Positions 1 through 8,293 of a stretch of DNA of 64,000 nucleotides are shown here, piece by piece. A program made the translations under genes and the position numbers. Within the stretch, counting starts at the first letter, position 1. Each line of letters opens with the position of its first letter. The stretch comes from Actinomadura alba (GTDB lineage: Bacteria; Actinomycetota; Actinomycetes; Streptosporangiales; Streptosporangiaceae): the NCBI RefSeq assembly GCF_014323705.1, contig NZ_JABVEC010000013.1:1-64000 (forward strand). The letters run 5' to 3'. The notes beneath the pieces were generated by a model. That model had not been told where the DNA came from. It saw only the letters and a list, made by a program, of their open reading frames with translations, and ran no database searches.

Positions 1-4
1 AGGG

Positions 5-790
5 TCAGCGGCCTTCGAAGACCGGCTGCTCCTTCTTGAGGAAGCTCGTCGTGGCTCCCTGGTGGTCCGTCGTTTTCACGCAGAGGTCCTGCAGCTCGGC
101 CTCCTTCTCGAGTGCCGAGGCGAGGTCGTGGGTGGCCGCGTGGTCGAGCGCCTGCTTGACGGCGTGGTAGGCGATCGTGGGGCCGGCCGCGAGCTTCGCC
201 GCGAGGGTCCGTACCGTCGACTGCAGCTCGTCGCCGGGAACCACCTGGGTGACCAGGCCCAGTTCGAGTGCTCGATCGGCCTTGACCGGATCGCCCAGCA
301 AGAGCAGCTCGGCCGCCTTGGCCCGGCCGACGAGGCGCTGCAGGGTCCAGGACATGCCGCTGTCCGGCGCCAGACCGATCTTGGTGAAGGCGGTCGAGAA
401 CGACGCCTTCTCCGCGGCCACTCGCAGGTCGCAGGCGAACGCCAAGGACGCGCCCGCGCCGGCCGCCACTCCGTTGATCGCCGCGATGACCGGTTTGGGC
501 ATTTCGGCAATGGTCCGCACGATCGGGTTGTAGTGATCGCGCACCGTGTTGGCCAGGCCCCGTCCACCGGCGAGGTTGTCGGCGTGCTCACGCAGGTCCT
601 GCCCGGCGCAGAAGGCCCGTCCGGAACCGGTCAGGATCACCGACCGCGCCGTCTCGTCGCCGGCCGCTCGCGTCACGGCGTCCCGCAGTGCCGCCTTCAT
701 CTCCACGGTCAGCGAGTTCATGGCGTCCGGGCGGTTGAGCGTGATCGTTGCTACGCCGTCGGTCACGTCGTACAGCACGGTCTCGGACAT
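5..790 (-). CDS. Enoyl-CoA hydratase/isomerase, PaaG-like
   Basis: Crotonase-fold protein of 261 aa. The oxyanion-hole segments are visible as RAFCAGQDL (residues 58-66) and GVAAGAGASLA (107-117), and an acidic residue follows in GLAPDSG (139-145), where PaaG-type isomerases carry their catalytic Asp. The C-terminal F-KK--PVF-GR ending is typical of PaaG, which isomerises the epoxide of phenylacetyl-CoA to an oxepin during phenylacetate breakdown. I chose the ATG at 790 because GGAAGGACGAGG lies just before it and the crotonase fold starts there; a longer reading frame extends upstream but has no family homology. The paaX-like gene sits 56 bases upstream on the same strand, suggesting an operon. 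No other paa genes are seen, so a different acyl-CoA substrate is possible. Confidence 0.85.
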   Translation of the reverse strand: MSETVLYDVTDGVATITLNRPDAMNSLTVEMKAALRDAVTRAAGDETARSVILTGSGRAFCAGQDLREHADNLAGGRGLANTVRDHYNPIVRTIAEMPKPVIAAINGVAAGAGASLAFACDLRVAAEKASFSTAFTKIGLAPDSGMSWTLQRLVGRAKAAELLLLGDPVKADRALELGLVTQVVPGDELQSTVRTLAAKLAAGPTIAYHAVKQALDHAATHDLASALEKEAELQDLCVKTTDHQGATTSFLKKEQPVFEGR

Positions 791-846
791 CCTCGTCCTT
801 CCAGTTAGCGGTGCCTTCCCGCCGGGGCGCGCGAACAACTGCATGA

Positions 847-1797
847 TCACGGCGGGGAGGGGGCCTGCAGGCAACGATCGACGAAACGGGACGCCCCGGG
901 CAAGAGGCGCGCCGCTTCGGCGTCGAAGAAACGCGCCGCCTCGGTGCCGGGCCAGCCGGGTGGGAGCAGGTCGGACGGCAGGCCCGGGTCGCGGAAGAGG
1001 AACTTGCGCCACTCGTGCACCAGTCGGCTGCGCACCGCGAACGCGCGTTCGTCGGTCATCTCCTCGCCACCGGGAACATCCGGCCGGGCGGCGGCTCTGC
1101 CCTCCCGGGTCCCGGTTTCGCCCCCGCCCTCCCGGGGCCCGGTCTCAGTTCCGCCCTTCTGCGTCCCGGTCTCAGTTCCGCCCTCCCGGGGCCCGGTCCC
1201 AGTTCCGCCCTCCCGCGTCCCGGTCTCGGCCCCGCCGCCGATGAGCTCCTTCGCCTCGGCGATCCACCGTTCGTACGCCCTGGCCAGCCCATCGAGGTCC
1301 CATCCCCGGGCCACCAGCCCGCGGGCGTCGCCGTCGTAGGTCGACCGGAACCGTTCCGCCCGCACCTGCTCGGCGGCCAGGAGAGGGTCGAGCTCGGGGG
1401 GGGGCCGGGGTCCGATCCAGGTGTTCTCCCCGAGCGGGGCATAGCCGAGGTAACCGAGCCCGGCGGTCAGCCGCTGGCGGCGCGCCCGGTCGCGCACCCG
1501 CTCAATGACCAGCACCTGCCAGTGCCCGTCCCACGGGCCCAGGTCACGGTAGATCCGGTGGGCGGCCTCGTCGAGGCGCAGCACGGCGCGCGTCGTGAGG
1601 GCGTAGGCGGGCCCGGCGGGCAGCCGGACCGGTTCCAGCCAGCCCTGCCGGACCATGCGCGATACGGCGGTGCGCACGGCAGGCGCGGCGATGTCGAGAG
1701 CGGCGAGGAGTCTGACCAGCGAGGCGATCGTCGCCTTGCCACCCCGATCACGCAGATGGTCACCGTAGAGGTCGAAGAGGGCCGAACGCGCATCCAT
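847..1797 (-). CDS. PaaX family transcriptional regulator with repeat insertion
   Basis: 316-aa regulator. The N-terminal winged-helix region (about residues 1-80, including AVRTAVSRMVRQGWLE) and the central PaaX domain (about 85-185, with RVRDRARRQRL and YDGDARGLVARGWDL) match PaaX, the repressor of phenylacetate catabolism that responds to phenylacetyl-CoA. The C-terminal PaaX segment (about 247-316, HEWRKFLFRDPGLPSDLLP) is intact. Between them, residues 190-234 are five imperfect 9-residue repeats, which PaaX proteins normally lack. The start at 1797 gives the full winged helix; no strong ribosome binding site is visible. The PaaG-like gene follows on the same strand. Confidence 0.85.
   Translation of the reverse strand: MDARSALFDLYGDHLRDRGGKATIASLVRLLAALDIAAPAVRTAVSRMVRQGWLEPVRLPAGPAYALTTRAVLRLDEAAHRIYRDLGPWDGHWQVLVIERVRDRARRQRLTAGLGYLGYAPLGENTWIGPRPPPELDPLLAAEQVRAERFRSTYDGDARGLVARGWDLDGLARAYERWIAEAKELIGGGAETGTREGGTGTGPREGGTETGTQKGGTETGPREGGGETGTREGRAAARPDVPGGEEMTDERAFAVRSRLVHEWRKFLFRDPGLPSDLLPPGWPGTEAARFFDAEAARLLPGASRFVDRCLQAPSPP
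1096..1230 (-). repeat. Five 27-bp in-frame tandem repeats inside paaX
   Basis: Five consecutive 27-bp units encode 9-residue repeats of the form -ETGT/PREGG (for example AETGTREGG, TGTGPREGG, TETGTQKGG). Each unit is a multiple of three, so the reading frame is preserved. The block separates the PaaX core from its C-terminal domain and probably forms a flexible, charged linker. Confidence 0.9.
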
Positions 1798-1955
1798 GGG
1801 TCGCCAGTCTGCCGATCTGGACGCTGATCGTTACCACTTCGCGCCCGGAAGACGAGATAATGAATTCTTACTGATGACGTGGATGCGAGAGGCGGCCACG
1901 CGGCCGAAGGTGTCCGAAGGCCCCACGCGGCCCTAGGCAGGAAGGGGATGCACGC

Positions 1956-2123
1956 ATGGCGGCGATGAAGCCGCGGACAGGCGACGGTCCGCTCGAAGTG
2001 ACCAAGGAGGGACGCGGAATCGTCATGCGTGTCCCACTGGAGGGTGGCGGACGCCTCGTCGTCGAGCTTTCGGCCGACGAGGCCAGTGAGCTCGGTGACG
2101 CGCTCAAGAACGTCGTGGGCTGA
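1956..2123 (+). CDS. DUF3117 family small protein
   Basis: A 55-aa protein starting MAAMKPRTGDGPLEVTKEGR and ending in ALKNVVG. It matches DUF3117, a very conserved single-domain family of about 55 aa found in nearly all actinobacteria; its function is unknown. The ATG at 1956 is preceded by GGAAGGGG about nine bases upstream. It lies between the divergent paaX and pepA, and a hairpin follows it. Confidence comes from near-full-length similarity to the remembered family consensus. Confidence 0.93.
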   Translation: MAAMKPRTGDGPLEVTKEGRGIVMRVPLEGGGRLVVELSADEASELGDALKNVVG

Positions 2124-2155
2124 AAGCCCGTTCGACCCCCTGAAATATCGGTGAC

Positions 2156-2180
2156 GGTCCCGGCGGATCCCGCCGGGGCC
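2156..2180 (+). terminator. Hairpin after DUF3117 gene
   Basis: The arms GGTCCCGGCGG and CCGCCGGGGCC pair over 11 positions (one G-T) around an ATC loop. No T-run follows. It lies between the DUF3117 stop and pepA, so it may end the short upstream transcript. Confidence 0.55.
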
Positions 2181-2216
2181 ATCGCCGTTCTATCGCGCAT
2201 GTAAGGGAAGATCACC

Positions 2217-3794
2217 ATGCCCGTCGAGACCCAGCTTCGAGCGGTCGAGGGAACCGTACGGCAGGCGGCGCTGGCCGCCGGCGCCGAGGTCCTCGCCGTC
2301 CCGGTTCGGCCGGGGCCGGAGGTGGACACGGCCGAACTGGCCGGCCTTCTCACCGTCGATTCGGCCCAGCTGCTGGCCTACCAGGAGGCGACCGCGGATC
2401 CCGGCGAGGTGATCTCGGTGCCGCTGCGGTTCGAGGCCGAGGACGGGTCGGGTGACGGCGCCGAACGCCCCGGCGAGGGCGAGCCCGGAAACGGGTCCAC
2501 CGGCCGCCTCGGTGAACTCCTGCTGTTCGGGGTGGGCGACGGCTCGCCGTCCGCCCTGCGTCGCGCTGGAGCCGCGCTGACCCGCCGCTGTAAGGGCCGC
2601 GCCACGGTCGTCGTCGAGGCACCCGAGGGTGATCTGTCCGCTTTCGTTGAGGGCGCGCTGCTCGCCGCCTATGACTTCCGGGCCGGCGAGCCGCCGAAGA
2701 AGGGCCCGGTCGGCGCGATCCTGCTGTGCGGGGCCGTGGCGGGCCCGCCGCCCGCGGGTGCGGGCAGCCCCCTGCAGGATGCCGGGGACGGCGCCGAAGA
2801 GGCCGTGCGTCGCGGATCGGCCGTCGCCGGTGCGACCGTGCTCGCCCGCGACCTGACGAACACGCCCTCAACGGACAAGAGTCCGGCCTGGCTGGCCGAG
2901 CGGGCGCAGGAGATCGCCGCCGAGTCCGGTCTGACCGTCCGGATCCGCGACGAGGAGGAACTGCGCGCCGAGGGCTTCGGCGGGTTGATCGCGGTGGGTG
3001 CGGGCTCGGTTCGGCCGCCGAGGCTGATCGAGCTGTCGTACGAGCCGGAGGACTACACCGATCACGTCGTGCTGGTCGGCAAGGGCATCACCTTCGACAC
3101 CGGCGGGCTCTCCCTGAAGCCCAACGACAACATGAAGACGATGAAGACCGACATGGCCGGCGGAGCCGTGGTCATGGCGGTCATGAGCGCCCTGCGCTCG
3201 CTCGGGGCCGGCGTGCGCGTCACCGGGCTCATCGCTGCGGCCGAGAACATGCCGTCGGGCTCGGCCATGCGCCCCGGCGATGTGATCACGCACTATGGCG
3301 GTACCACCTCGGAGGTTCTCAACACCGACGCGGAGGGCCGGCTGGTCCTCGCGGACGCGCTGGCCTACGCTGACGCGCGATTGGACCCCGATGTGATCGT
3401 CGACATCGCGACGCTCACCGGTGCGGCCAAAGTCGCACTGGGTCTGCGGCAGGGCGCGCTCTTCGCCACCGATGACGAGCTGGCGGCCGCGTTGGTGACC
3501 GCTGGACAGGCGAGCGGCGAGTCGCTTTGGCGCATGCCGCTGGTCGACGACTACCGGGTGGCCATCGACTCCGACGTCGCCGACGTGGCCAACATCGAAC
3601 GTCGCGGCTTCGGCGGCGGCTCGATCATGGCGGCGCTCTTCCTGCGGGAGTTCGTCGGCAAGCGGCGCTGGGCGCATCTCGACGTGGCCGGCCCGGCCAG
3701 GTCGACCTCCAACGACGGCGAGATCTCCAAGGGCGCCACGGGCTTCGGCGCCCGCCTGCTGCTGAACTGGCTCGGCTCCGCGACCCGCCCCTGA
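2217..3794 (+). CDS. pepA: Leucyl aminopeptidase (M17)
   Basis: Cytosolic metallo-aminopeptidase of 525 aa that removes N-terminal residues, best known for Leu. The N-terminal M17 domain spans about residues 1-180 and the catalytic domain about 200-525. Metal ligands are in place by comparison with E. coli PepA: K289 and D294 in GKGITFDTGG, D312 in TDMAGG, and D371 and E373 in the signature NTDAEGRL (369-376), with the catalytic Arg at 375. AAGGGAAG precedes the ATG. The segment at about 78-97, rich in Gly and Glu, looks like a loop expansion in the N-terminal domain. The gene appears monocistronic. Confidence 0.96.
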   Translation: MPVETQLRAVEGTVRQAALAAGAEVLAVPVRPGPEVDTAELAGLLTVDSAQLLAYQEATADPGEVISVPLRFEAEDGSGDGAERPGEGEPGNGSTGRLGELLLFGVGDGSPSALRRAGAALTRRCKGRATVVVEAPEGDLSAFVEGALLAAYDFRAGEPPKKGPVGAILLCGAVAGPPPAGAGSPLQDAGDGAEEAVRRGSAVAGATVLARDLTNTPSTDKSPAWLAERAQEIAAESGLTVRIRDEEELRAEGFGGLIAVGAGSVRPPRLIELSYEPEDYTDHVVLVGKGITFDTGGLSLKPNDNMKTMKTDMAGGAVVMAVMSALRSLGAGVRVTGLIAAAENMPSGSAMRPGDVITHYGGTTSEVLNTDAEGRLVLADALAYADARLDPDVIVDIATLTGAAKVALGLRQGALFATDDELAAALVTAGQASGESLWRMPLVDDYRVAIDSDVADVANIERRGFGGGSIMAALFLREFVGKRRWAHLDVAGPARSTSNDGEISKGATGFGARLLLNWLGSATRP

Positions 3795-3815
3795 CCCGCC
3801 CCGCTCGCGAAAGTG

Positions 3816-3856
3816 GATCAAGCATCTTCGTACCTCCGAGTACTTCGATCTTGATC
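3816..3856. promoter_or_regulatory. Inverted repeat between pepA and mannanase gene
   Basis: GATCAAG (3816-3822) and CTTGATC (3850-3856) form an outer inverted repeat; inside it, GTAC-N6-GTAC pairs again. It could be an operator for the mannanase gene or an mRNA structure ending pepA. No T-run is present. A TATGAT hexamer at 3930-3935 is the best -10 candidate for the mannanase gene; no good -35 is seen. Confidence 0.3.
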
Positions 3857-4022
3857 GACGCCAGTACCGGAGATCATTTCGCGCGTGAAGGTGGAGTCGG
3901 CGGCCCTGTACGGGGGCCGGGGGTCCGCTTATGATGTCGGCTACCGCAGAGAGCCGGGTGCTTGTCGGGCTGCACGGGTGAGCCCGCACATCCCTTTTCA
4001 CATGGCTCTTCTGAGGTAGATC

Positions 4023-5651
4023 ATGAAAAGCAGACTCGCGGTCGCGGGTACGACACTCCTCGCCCTCCTCTTCTCGATGTTCGTCTCCGTACAACCTGCG
4101 CATGCCGCGGTGGGACTGCGCGTCAGCGGTGGACGGGTCGTCGAGGCCAACGGCAACGCGTTCGTGATGCGCGGCGTCAGCCATCCGCACGCCTGGTACG
4201 CCGGCCAGACCGGCTCGTTCGCGGACATCAAGTCCCTCGGCGCCAACACCGTACGGGTGGTGCTGAGCGGCGGCCGGTGGACGGCCAACACCGCCAGTGA
4301 CGTGGCCAACGTCATCTCACTGTGCAAGCAGAACCGCCTCATCTGCGTGCTCGAGAACCACGACACGACCGGGTACGGGGAGCAGAGCGGCGCCTACACG
4401 CTCGATCAGGCCGTCGACTACTGGATCGGCCTGCAGAGTGTGCTCACCGGCCAGGAGAACCACGTCATCATCAACATCGGCAACGAGCCGTTCGGCAACA
4501 ACAGCGTGACTCCGGGTTGGCAGGCCGCCACGACAAGCGCGATCACCCGGTTGCGCAACGCGGGATTCCAGCACCTGATCATGGTGGACGCGCCCAACTG
4601 GGGCCAGGACTGGGCGTTCACGATGCGCGACAACGCAGCGGCCGTCTTCGACAGCGACCCACAGCGCAACATCGTCTTCTCCATCCACATGTACGGCGTC
4701 TTCGACACGGCGGCCGAGGTCACCGACTACCTGAACAGGTTCCAGACCGCAGGCCTGCCGCTGGTGGTGGGCGAGTTCGGGCACGACCATTCCGATGGCA
4801 ATCCGGACGAGGACACGATCATGTCGCAGGCGCAGTCCCGTGGCCTGGGGTACATCGGCTGGTCGTGGAGCGGCAACGGCGGCGGTGTCGAGTACCTCGA
4901 CATGGTGACCAACTTCAACGTGGGCAGTCTGACGTCGTGGGGTCAGCGGATCTTCAACGGTGCCAACGGCATCAGGCAGACGGCGCGTGAGGCGACGATC
5001 TACGGCGGCTCGTCGGCCGACACCACACCGCCTACCGCGCCCGGCACCCCGGCCGCCACGAACGTGACCTCTACGGGAGCCACCCTGAGCTGGGCGGTCT
5101 CGACCGACTCCGGCGGCAGCGGGCTGGCCGGCTACGACGTCTACCGGGAACAGGGGTCGACCGATCCGCAACTCGGTCAGTCCACCACGAACTCGATCAC
5201 CTTGACCGGGCTCACCGCGAGCACGCAGTACCAGGTCTACGTGCGGGCGCGGGACGGAGCCGGCAACCTCTCCGCGAACTCCAGTGCGGTCACCTTCACG
5301 ACCGCGTCGGGCGGTGGCGGCGGTGCCTGCCGGGTCGCCTTCAGCGCGAGCCCGTGGGGGTCCGGCCAGGGCGGCTTCACCGCGTACGTCACGATCACCA
5401 ACACGGGCACCTCGGCCGTCAACGGCTGGTCGCTCGCGTTCGCGCTGCCGTCCGGTCACGGCTTCCAGCAGGGCTGGTCGGCCACCTGGGCGTCCAGTGG
5501 GCAGAACCTCACCGCGACGAACCTGTCGTGGAACGGCGGTCTGGCCGCGAACGGCGGTTCGACGCAGATCGGGTTCAACGGCACCTGGTCCGGCACGTTC
5601 ACCAGGCCGGCCTCGTTCACGCTGAACGGGTCCGCCTGCACGGTCGCCTGA
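4023..5651 (+). CDS. Secreted GH5 beta-mannanase/glycanase with FN3 and CBM2
   Basis: 542-aa secreted glycoside hydrolase. Residues 1-28 are a Sec signal peptide ending AHA before AVGLR. The GH5 barrel covers about 30-328, with the acid/base Glu at E155 (NIGNEP) and the nucleophile E251 (VVGEFGHD). The overall pattern, including HPHAWYAGQ and WSWSGNGGG, resembles subfamily 8 endo-beta-1,4-mannanases. An FN3 domain (about 335-427) and a Gly linker lead to a family 2 carbohydrate-binding module (about 435-542) with Cys near both ends. It probably degrades plant mannan outside the cell while bound to polysaccharide. GAGGTAG precedes the ATG. A 12-bp terminator follows. A cellulase assignment cannot be fully excluded. 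Confidence 0.93.
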   Translation: MKSRLAVAGTTLLALLFSMFVSVQPAHAAVGLRVSGGRVVEANGNAFVMRGVSHPHAWYAGQTGSFADIKSLGANTVRVVLSGGRWTANTASDVANVISLCKQNRLICVLENHDTTGYGEQSGAYTLDQAVDYWIGLQSVLTGQENHVIINIGNEPFGNNSVTPGWQAATTSAITRLRNAGFQHLIMVDAPNWGQDWAFTMRDNAAAVFDSDPQRNIVFSIHMYGVFDTAAEVTDYLNRFQTAGLPLVVGEFGHDHSDGNPDEDTIMSQAQSRGLGYIGWSWSGNGGGVEYLDMVTNFNVGSLTSWGQRIFNGANGIRQTAREATIYGGSSADTTPPTAPGTPAATNVTSTGATLSWAVSTDSGGSGLAGYDVYREQGSTDPQLGQSTTNSITLTGLTASTQYQVYVRARDGAGNLSANSSAVTFTTASGGGGGACRVAFSASPWGSGQGGFTAYVTITNTGTSAVNGWSLAFALPSGHGFQQGWSATWASSGQNLTATNLSWNGGLAANGGSTQIGFNGTWSGTFTRPASFTLNGSACTVA

Positions 5652-5670
5652 TCCACGACCACCCGTTCCG

Positions 5671-5700
5671 GCGGGCGTCCGCTCCGTTGCGGACGCCCGC
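5671..5700 (+). terminator. Terminator after mannanase gene
   Basis: A perfect 12-bp stem (GCGGGCGTCCGC / GCGGACGCCCGC) closes a six-base loop, 19 bases after the mannanase stop. It has no T-run, as is common in high-GC actinobacteria. Confidence 0.8.
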
Positions 5701-5980
5701 ACGGCGGCCGGCGGCGCTCGTCAACGCTCAACGGGACCGCCTCGACCAGCGCGGTCTCGAACAGAGGGCCGTGACGAGCTCTGGCCCGCCGGGACGTGTC
5801 ATTGGTCTGGGACGGCATCGACTTTGGTCTATGCGAACTGACACTCCGACCGACGCCACGGCCGGGTCGGGTCGGACACGCTTGCGCACGGGGCCCGGGA
5901 ACCGGCCGTGAGCCCAGCGGAGAGCGGGAGGGCGAGACGTATGTCCGTCGCCCGGATGAGGTGTCCGAGGGAGTTCGTCG
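5701..5980. other. Intergenic stretch without a gene
   Basis: With the terminator, this makes a 329-base gap between the mannanase and YqeB-like genes. I see no convincing coding frame or RNA gene in it. It should hold the promoter of the downstream gene, but no clear -35/-10 pair stands out. Confidence 0.5.
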
Positions 5981-6691
5981 ATGAAAGCAGGCAAGGAACC
6001 GCACGGCGACACGACGGTCGTCGCCGAGCCACTGGAGGAGCGGATCCTGATCTGGGTGCTCTTCCCCGCGCTGGGCGCCGGTGCCGGATGGCTGATCAAG
6101 CTCGGCGCGGCGTGGCTGACGGAGATCCCGTTCATACCGTTCCGGCCGGCGTTCGAGTTCCTCACCTCGGCGCCCGAGCCGCGTGCCACGCTCATCGCCC
6201 TGCTGGTGGGGGCCCTCCTCGGTCTGGCGGTCGCCTGCGTCGCGGCATGGGAGCGGCTCACCGTCACTGTCACGGACAAGGCGGTCTCGCTGAGGTGCCG
6301 CGGCACCACTCAGGACTTCACGCGGGCTTCGGTCGAGGCCGTGTTCCGGGACGGGAAGCGGCTCGTATTGCTCGGCCCGGTGACCGAGGAACTGGCGAGG
6401 GAGAGCGGAGACCTGAAGACCGAGCGGCTCAGGGACGCCTTCCTGCGGCACGGATATCCGTGGCAGGAGGGCGGTGATCCGTATGCCGGCGACTACCGGC
6501 GCTGGGTCGAGGATCTGCCCGGCCTGCCCGCCGGCGCCAACGCCCTGCTCAAGGCGCGCGCACGAGCGCTCGAGAAGAACGACTCCGATGACGCGCGGCA
6601 ACTCCGTACGGAACTGGCCGAACTCGGGGTCGTCGTCCGTGACGAGAAGAAGCACCAGTTCTGGCGGCTCACCGAACGGTTCCCGCACTGA
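5981..6691 (+). CDS. YqeB-like membrane protein
   Basis: 236-aa protein with two hydrophobic segments (about residues 22-45 and 70-90), followed by a small beta-rich region (about 92-125) that resembles a bacterial PH-like domain. The C-terminal part (about 175-236) has the pattern LLKARA-ALEKND-DDARQLRTELAELGVVVRD, very like the C-terminal anticodon-binding helix region of cysteinyl-tRNA synthetase. This arrangement fits the uncharacterised YqeB family; the function is unknown. The ATG at 5981 precedes the hydrophobic region and a GAGG-rich segment lies upstream. It stands alone between the mannanase and SIMPL genes. Confidence 0.65.
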   Translation: MKAGKEPHGDTTVVAEPLEERILIWVLFPALGAGAGWLIKLGAAWLTEIPFIPFRPAFEFLTSAPEPRATLIALLVGALLGLAVACVAAWERLTVTVTDKAVSLRCRGTTQDFTRASVEAVFRDGKRLVLLGPVTEELARESGDLKTERLRDAFLRHGYPWQEGGDPYAGDYRRWVEDLPGLPAGANALLKARARALEKNDSDDARQLRTELAELGVVVRDEKKHQFWRLTERFPH

Positions 6692-6753
6692 TCGAGCCCA
6701 GACGGCCGGCGATTTCCCTCGTACATGTCCTGAGAAATGGTTAGATCATCGGC

Positions 6754-7392
6754 ATGCAGATGGTGGAACGGCCGTGGGGTGTGGCCGCGTACGGCGCGGC
6801 GAACGCGAAGGCGGCGCCCGACCTCGCACGCGTCAGGTTCCGGGTGATCCGGCTGGAGCAGACGCCGTCGGAGGCGTTCGCCTCGGCCAGTGACGCGGTG
6901 CGCGACGTTCGGCGGACACTGCGCGATCACGGAGTGTCCGACGCGGCCGTCGAGCGTTCACAGCTCGGACTCACGAGTTCGTGGGAGTACGGGACGCCCC
7001 GCAAGTTCCTCGGCTACGAGTGCAAGGCGTCGTTCGTCGTCGAGTCCGGCGCGCTCGATGACGTGCAGTCCCTTCTCGTCGATCTGGTGGCGGCCGGCGC
7101 CAATGAGATCGTGGCGGTCGACTTCGATGTGGCGGGGAAGGCGGATCTGCGGGCGGAGGCCCGCCGGCGGGCGGTCGGGGCCGCTCGGCGCAAGGCCGAG
7201 TTGTACGCCGAGGCCGCCGGCGTGCGGCTGGGCGCCGTACTGCACATCGACGATGTCGACCCCGAGCAGGTCCGCTTCGAGCGTTACCGCGGGCACGGCG
7301 GCGGCGATGAGGCGTCACCCGAGGACCTGGCGCCCGGTCACGTCGTAGTGTCGGCGGCGGTGATCCTCGGATTCTCGATCAGCCGCGATTGA
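6754..7392 (+). CDS. SIMPL (DUF541) domain protein
   Basis: 212-aa protein of the SIMPL/DUF541 family (E. coli YggE relatives). The pattern is visible in GVAAYGAANAKAAPDLARVRFRV, the repeated alternating strands, and the C-terminal AARRKAELYAEAAGVRLGAVLHI block. No signal peptide is present, unlike periplasmic YggE, so it should be cytoplasmic. No ribosome binding site precedes the ATG, and TTAGAT lies about nine bases upstream, so the transcript may be leaderless; ATG 6760 is an alternative start. Its end overlaps the convergent CU044_5270 gene by 14 bases. Function is unknown. Confidence 0.8.
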   Translation: MQMVERPWGVAAYGAANAKAAPDLARVRFRVIRLEQTPSEAFASASDAVRDVRRTLRDHGVSDAAVERSQLGLTSSWEYGTPRKFLGYECKASFVVESGALDDVQSLLVDLVAAGANEIVAVDFDVAGKADLRAEARRRAVGAARRKAELYAEAAGVRLGAVLHIDDVDPEQVRFERYRGHGGGDEASPEDLAPGHVVVSAAVILGFSISRD

Positions 7393-8293
7393 TCCGCGGA
7401 GGTTGGGTGATGACGGCGGGCGCTTCCTCCCCTTCGGGGAATTGACCCGGCCTGTCGACCACTTTCACGTCGACGATGACTCTCCAACTGCGGACGTTCC
7501 ACGAGTTCTTGGGACCGTCGACGTACGTGGCCTCATGACCGTGGTACGTGCGGGCGTCAGGTGAGAAGAACGTGTGGTAGCTGCCGCGGAGGCTGTTCTT
7601 CTTGCTGAGCCTGATGGACGGACGGCCGATCGGATCCTTGACGTTCCGGCTGACGCGCTGTCCGGGAACCATGGTCATCGCCTGGAACACCGCCGCCACC
7701 CGTTCGGGAGAGGTCACAGGGTCCGCGGCGATGCCTTCGAGGATGCTGAGGGCCTGGTCGTCCACGGGTTCGTCATTGGTCCTGCCGGAGGCGATGGCCT
7801 TGGCGGCCAGGCGGCTGGCGCGGGCCAGCATCTGGGTGGGATCGCTCGGCCAGGTCCGGACGTCGTACTCCGGATCGGTGACGATCGCCGGGCGCTGCAT
7901 CAGCATGAGCTTCCCATCGGGGCGTGGAACACCGTAGTAGGTGGCGCCAGGGCTGACCGGAACCCACCTGTACGCGTTCTTCTTCTCCTCCTCCTTGCCG
8001 TTGTTCTCGGTCAAGCGGCGCTCCTTGACGAAGTAGTACTGACCGAGCCGGGCGCCGGGGGTGGCGAACGGCGTGGCGGCCGGACGGCGCGGCTGCTCCG
8101 GCGCCACCACCATCGACACGGCGATCACCGCGGCGACGGTCACGGCGGCGAGAACGGGAATCGCGAGGAAGGGCAAGCGCCGCGACCCGCTGCGGCCGCT
8201 CGCGATGGCCTTCTCCCACGCCTCACGACTGGGCTCGATCGTGTCCGCCTTCGCGTGCAGGGCCGCGCGCAATCGCTCCTCAACGTCGGTCAT
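7379..8293 (-). CDS. CU044_5270 family membrane protein, sigma-factor partner
   Basis: 304-aa protein with an N-terminal cytoplasmic segment (1-40), one transmembrane helix (about 42-65, FLAIPVLAAVTVAAVIAV) and an extracytoplasmic C-terminal domain with a YYFVKERRL motif. This is the layout of the CU044_5270 family, usually encoded beside SigE-like ECF sigma factors. Its ATG overlaps the sigma factor stop by four bases (ATGA), so the two are translationally coupled. By position it may be a membrane regulator or anti-sigma-like partner; there is no zinc-binding HxxxCxxC motif, so it is not a ZAS anti-sigma factor. Confidence 0.75.
   Translation of the reverse strand: MTDVEERLRAALHAKADTIEPSREAWEKAIASGRSGSRRLPFLAIPVLAAVTVAAVIAVSMVVAPEQPRRPAATPFATPGARLGQYYFVKERRLTENNGKEEEKKNAYRWVPVSPGATYYGVPRPDGKLMLMQRPAIVTDPEYDVRTWPSDPTQMLARASRLAAKAIASGRTNDEPVDDQALSILEGIAADPVTSPERVAAVFQAMTMVPGQRVSRNVKDPIGRPSIRLSKKNSLRGSYHTFFSPDARTYHGHEATYVDGPKNSWNVRSWRVIVDVKVVDRPGQFPEGEEAPAVITQPPRINRG

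Noticed and set aside
1096..1230. Repeats in paaX as a possible CRISPR-like array.
   Set aside because: The units are contiguous, 27 bp and in frame, with no unique spacers.
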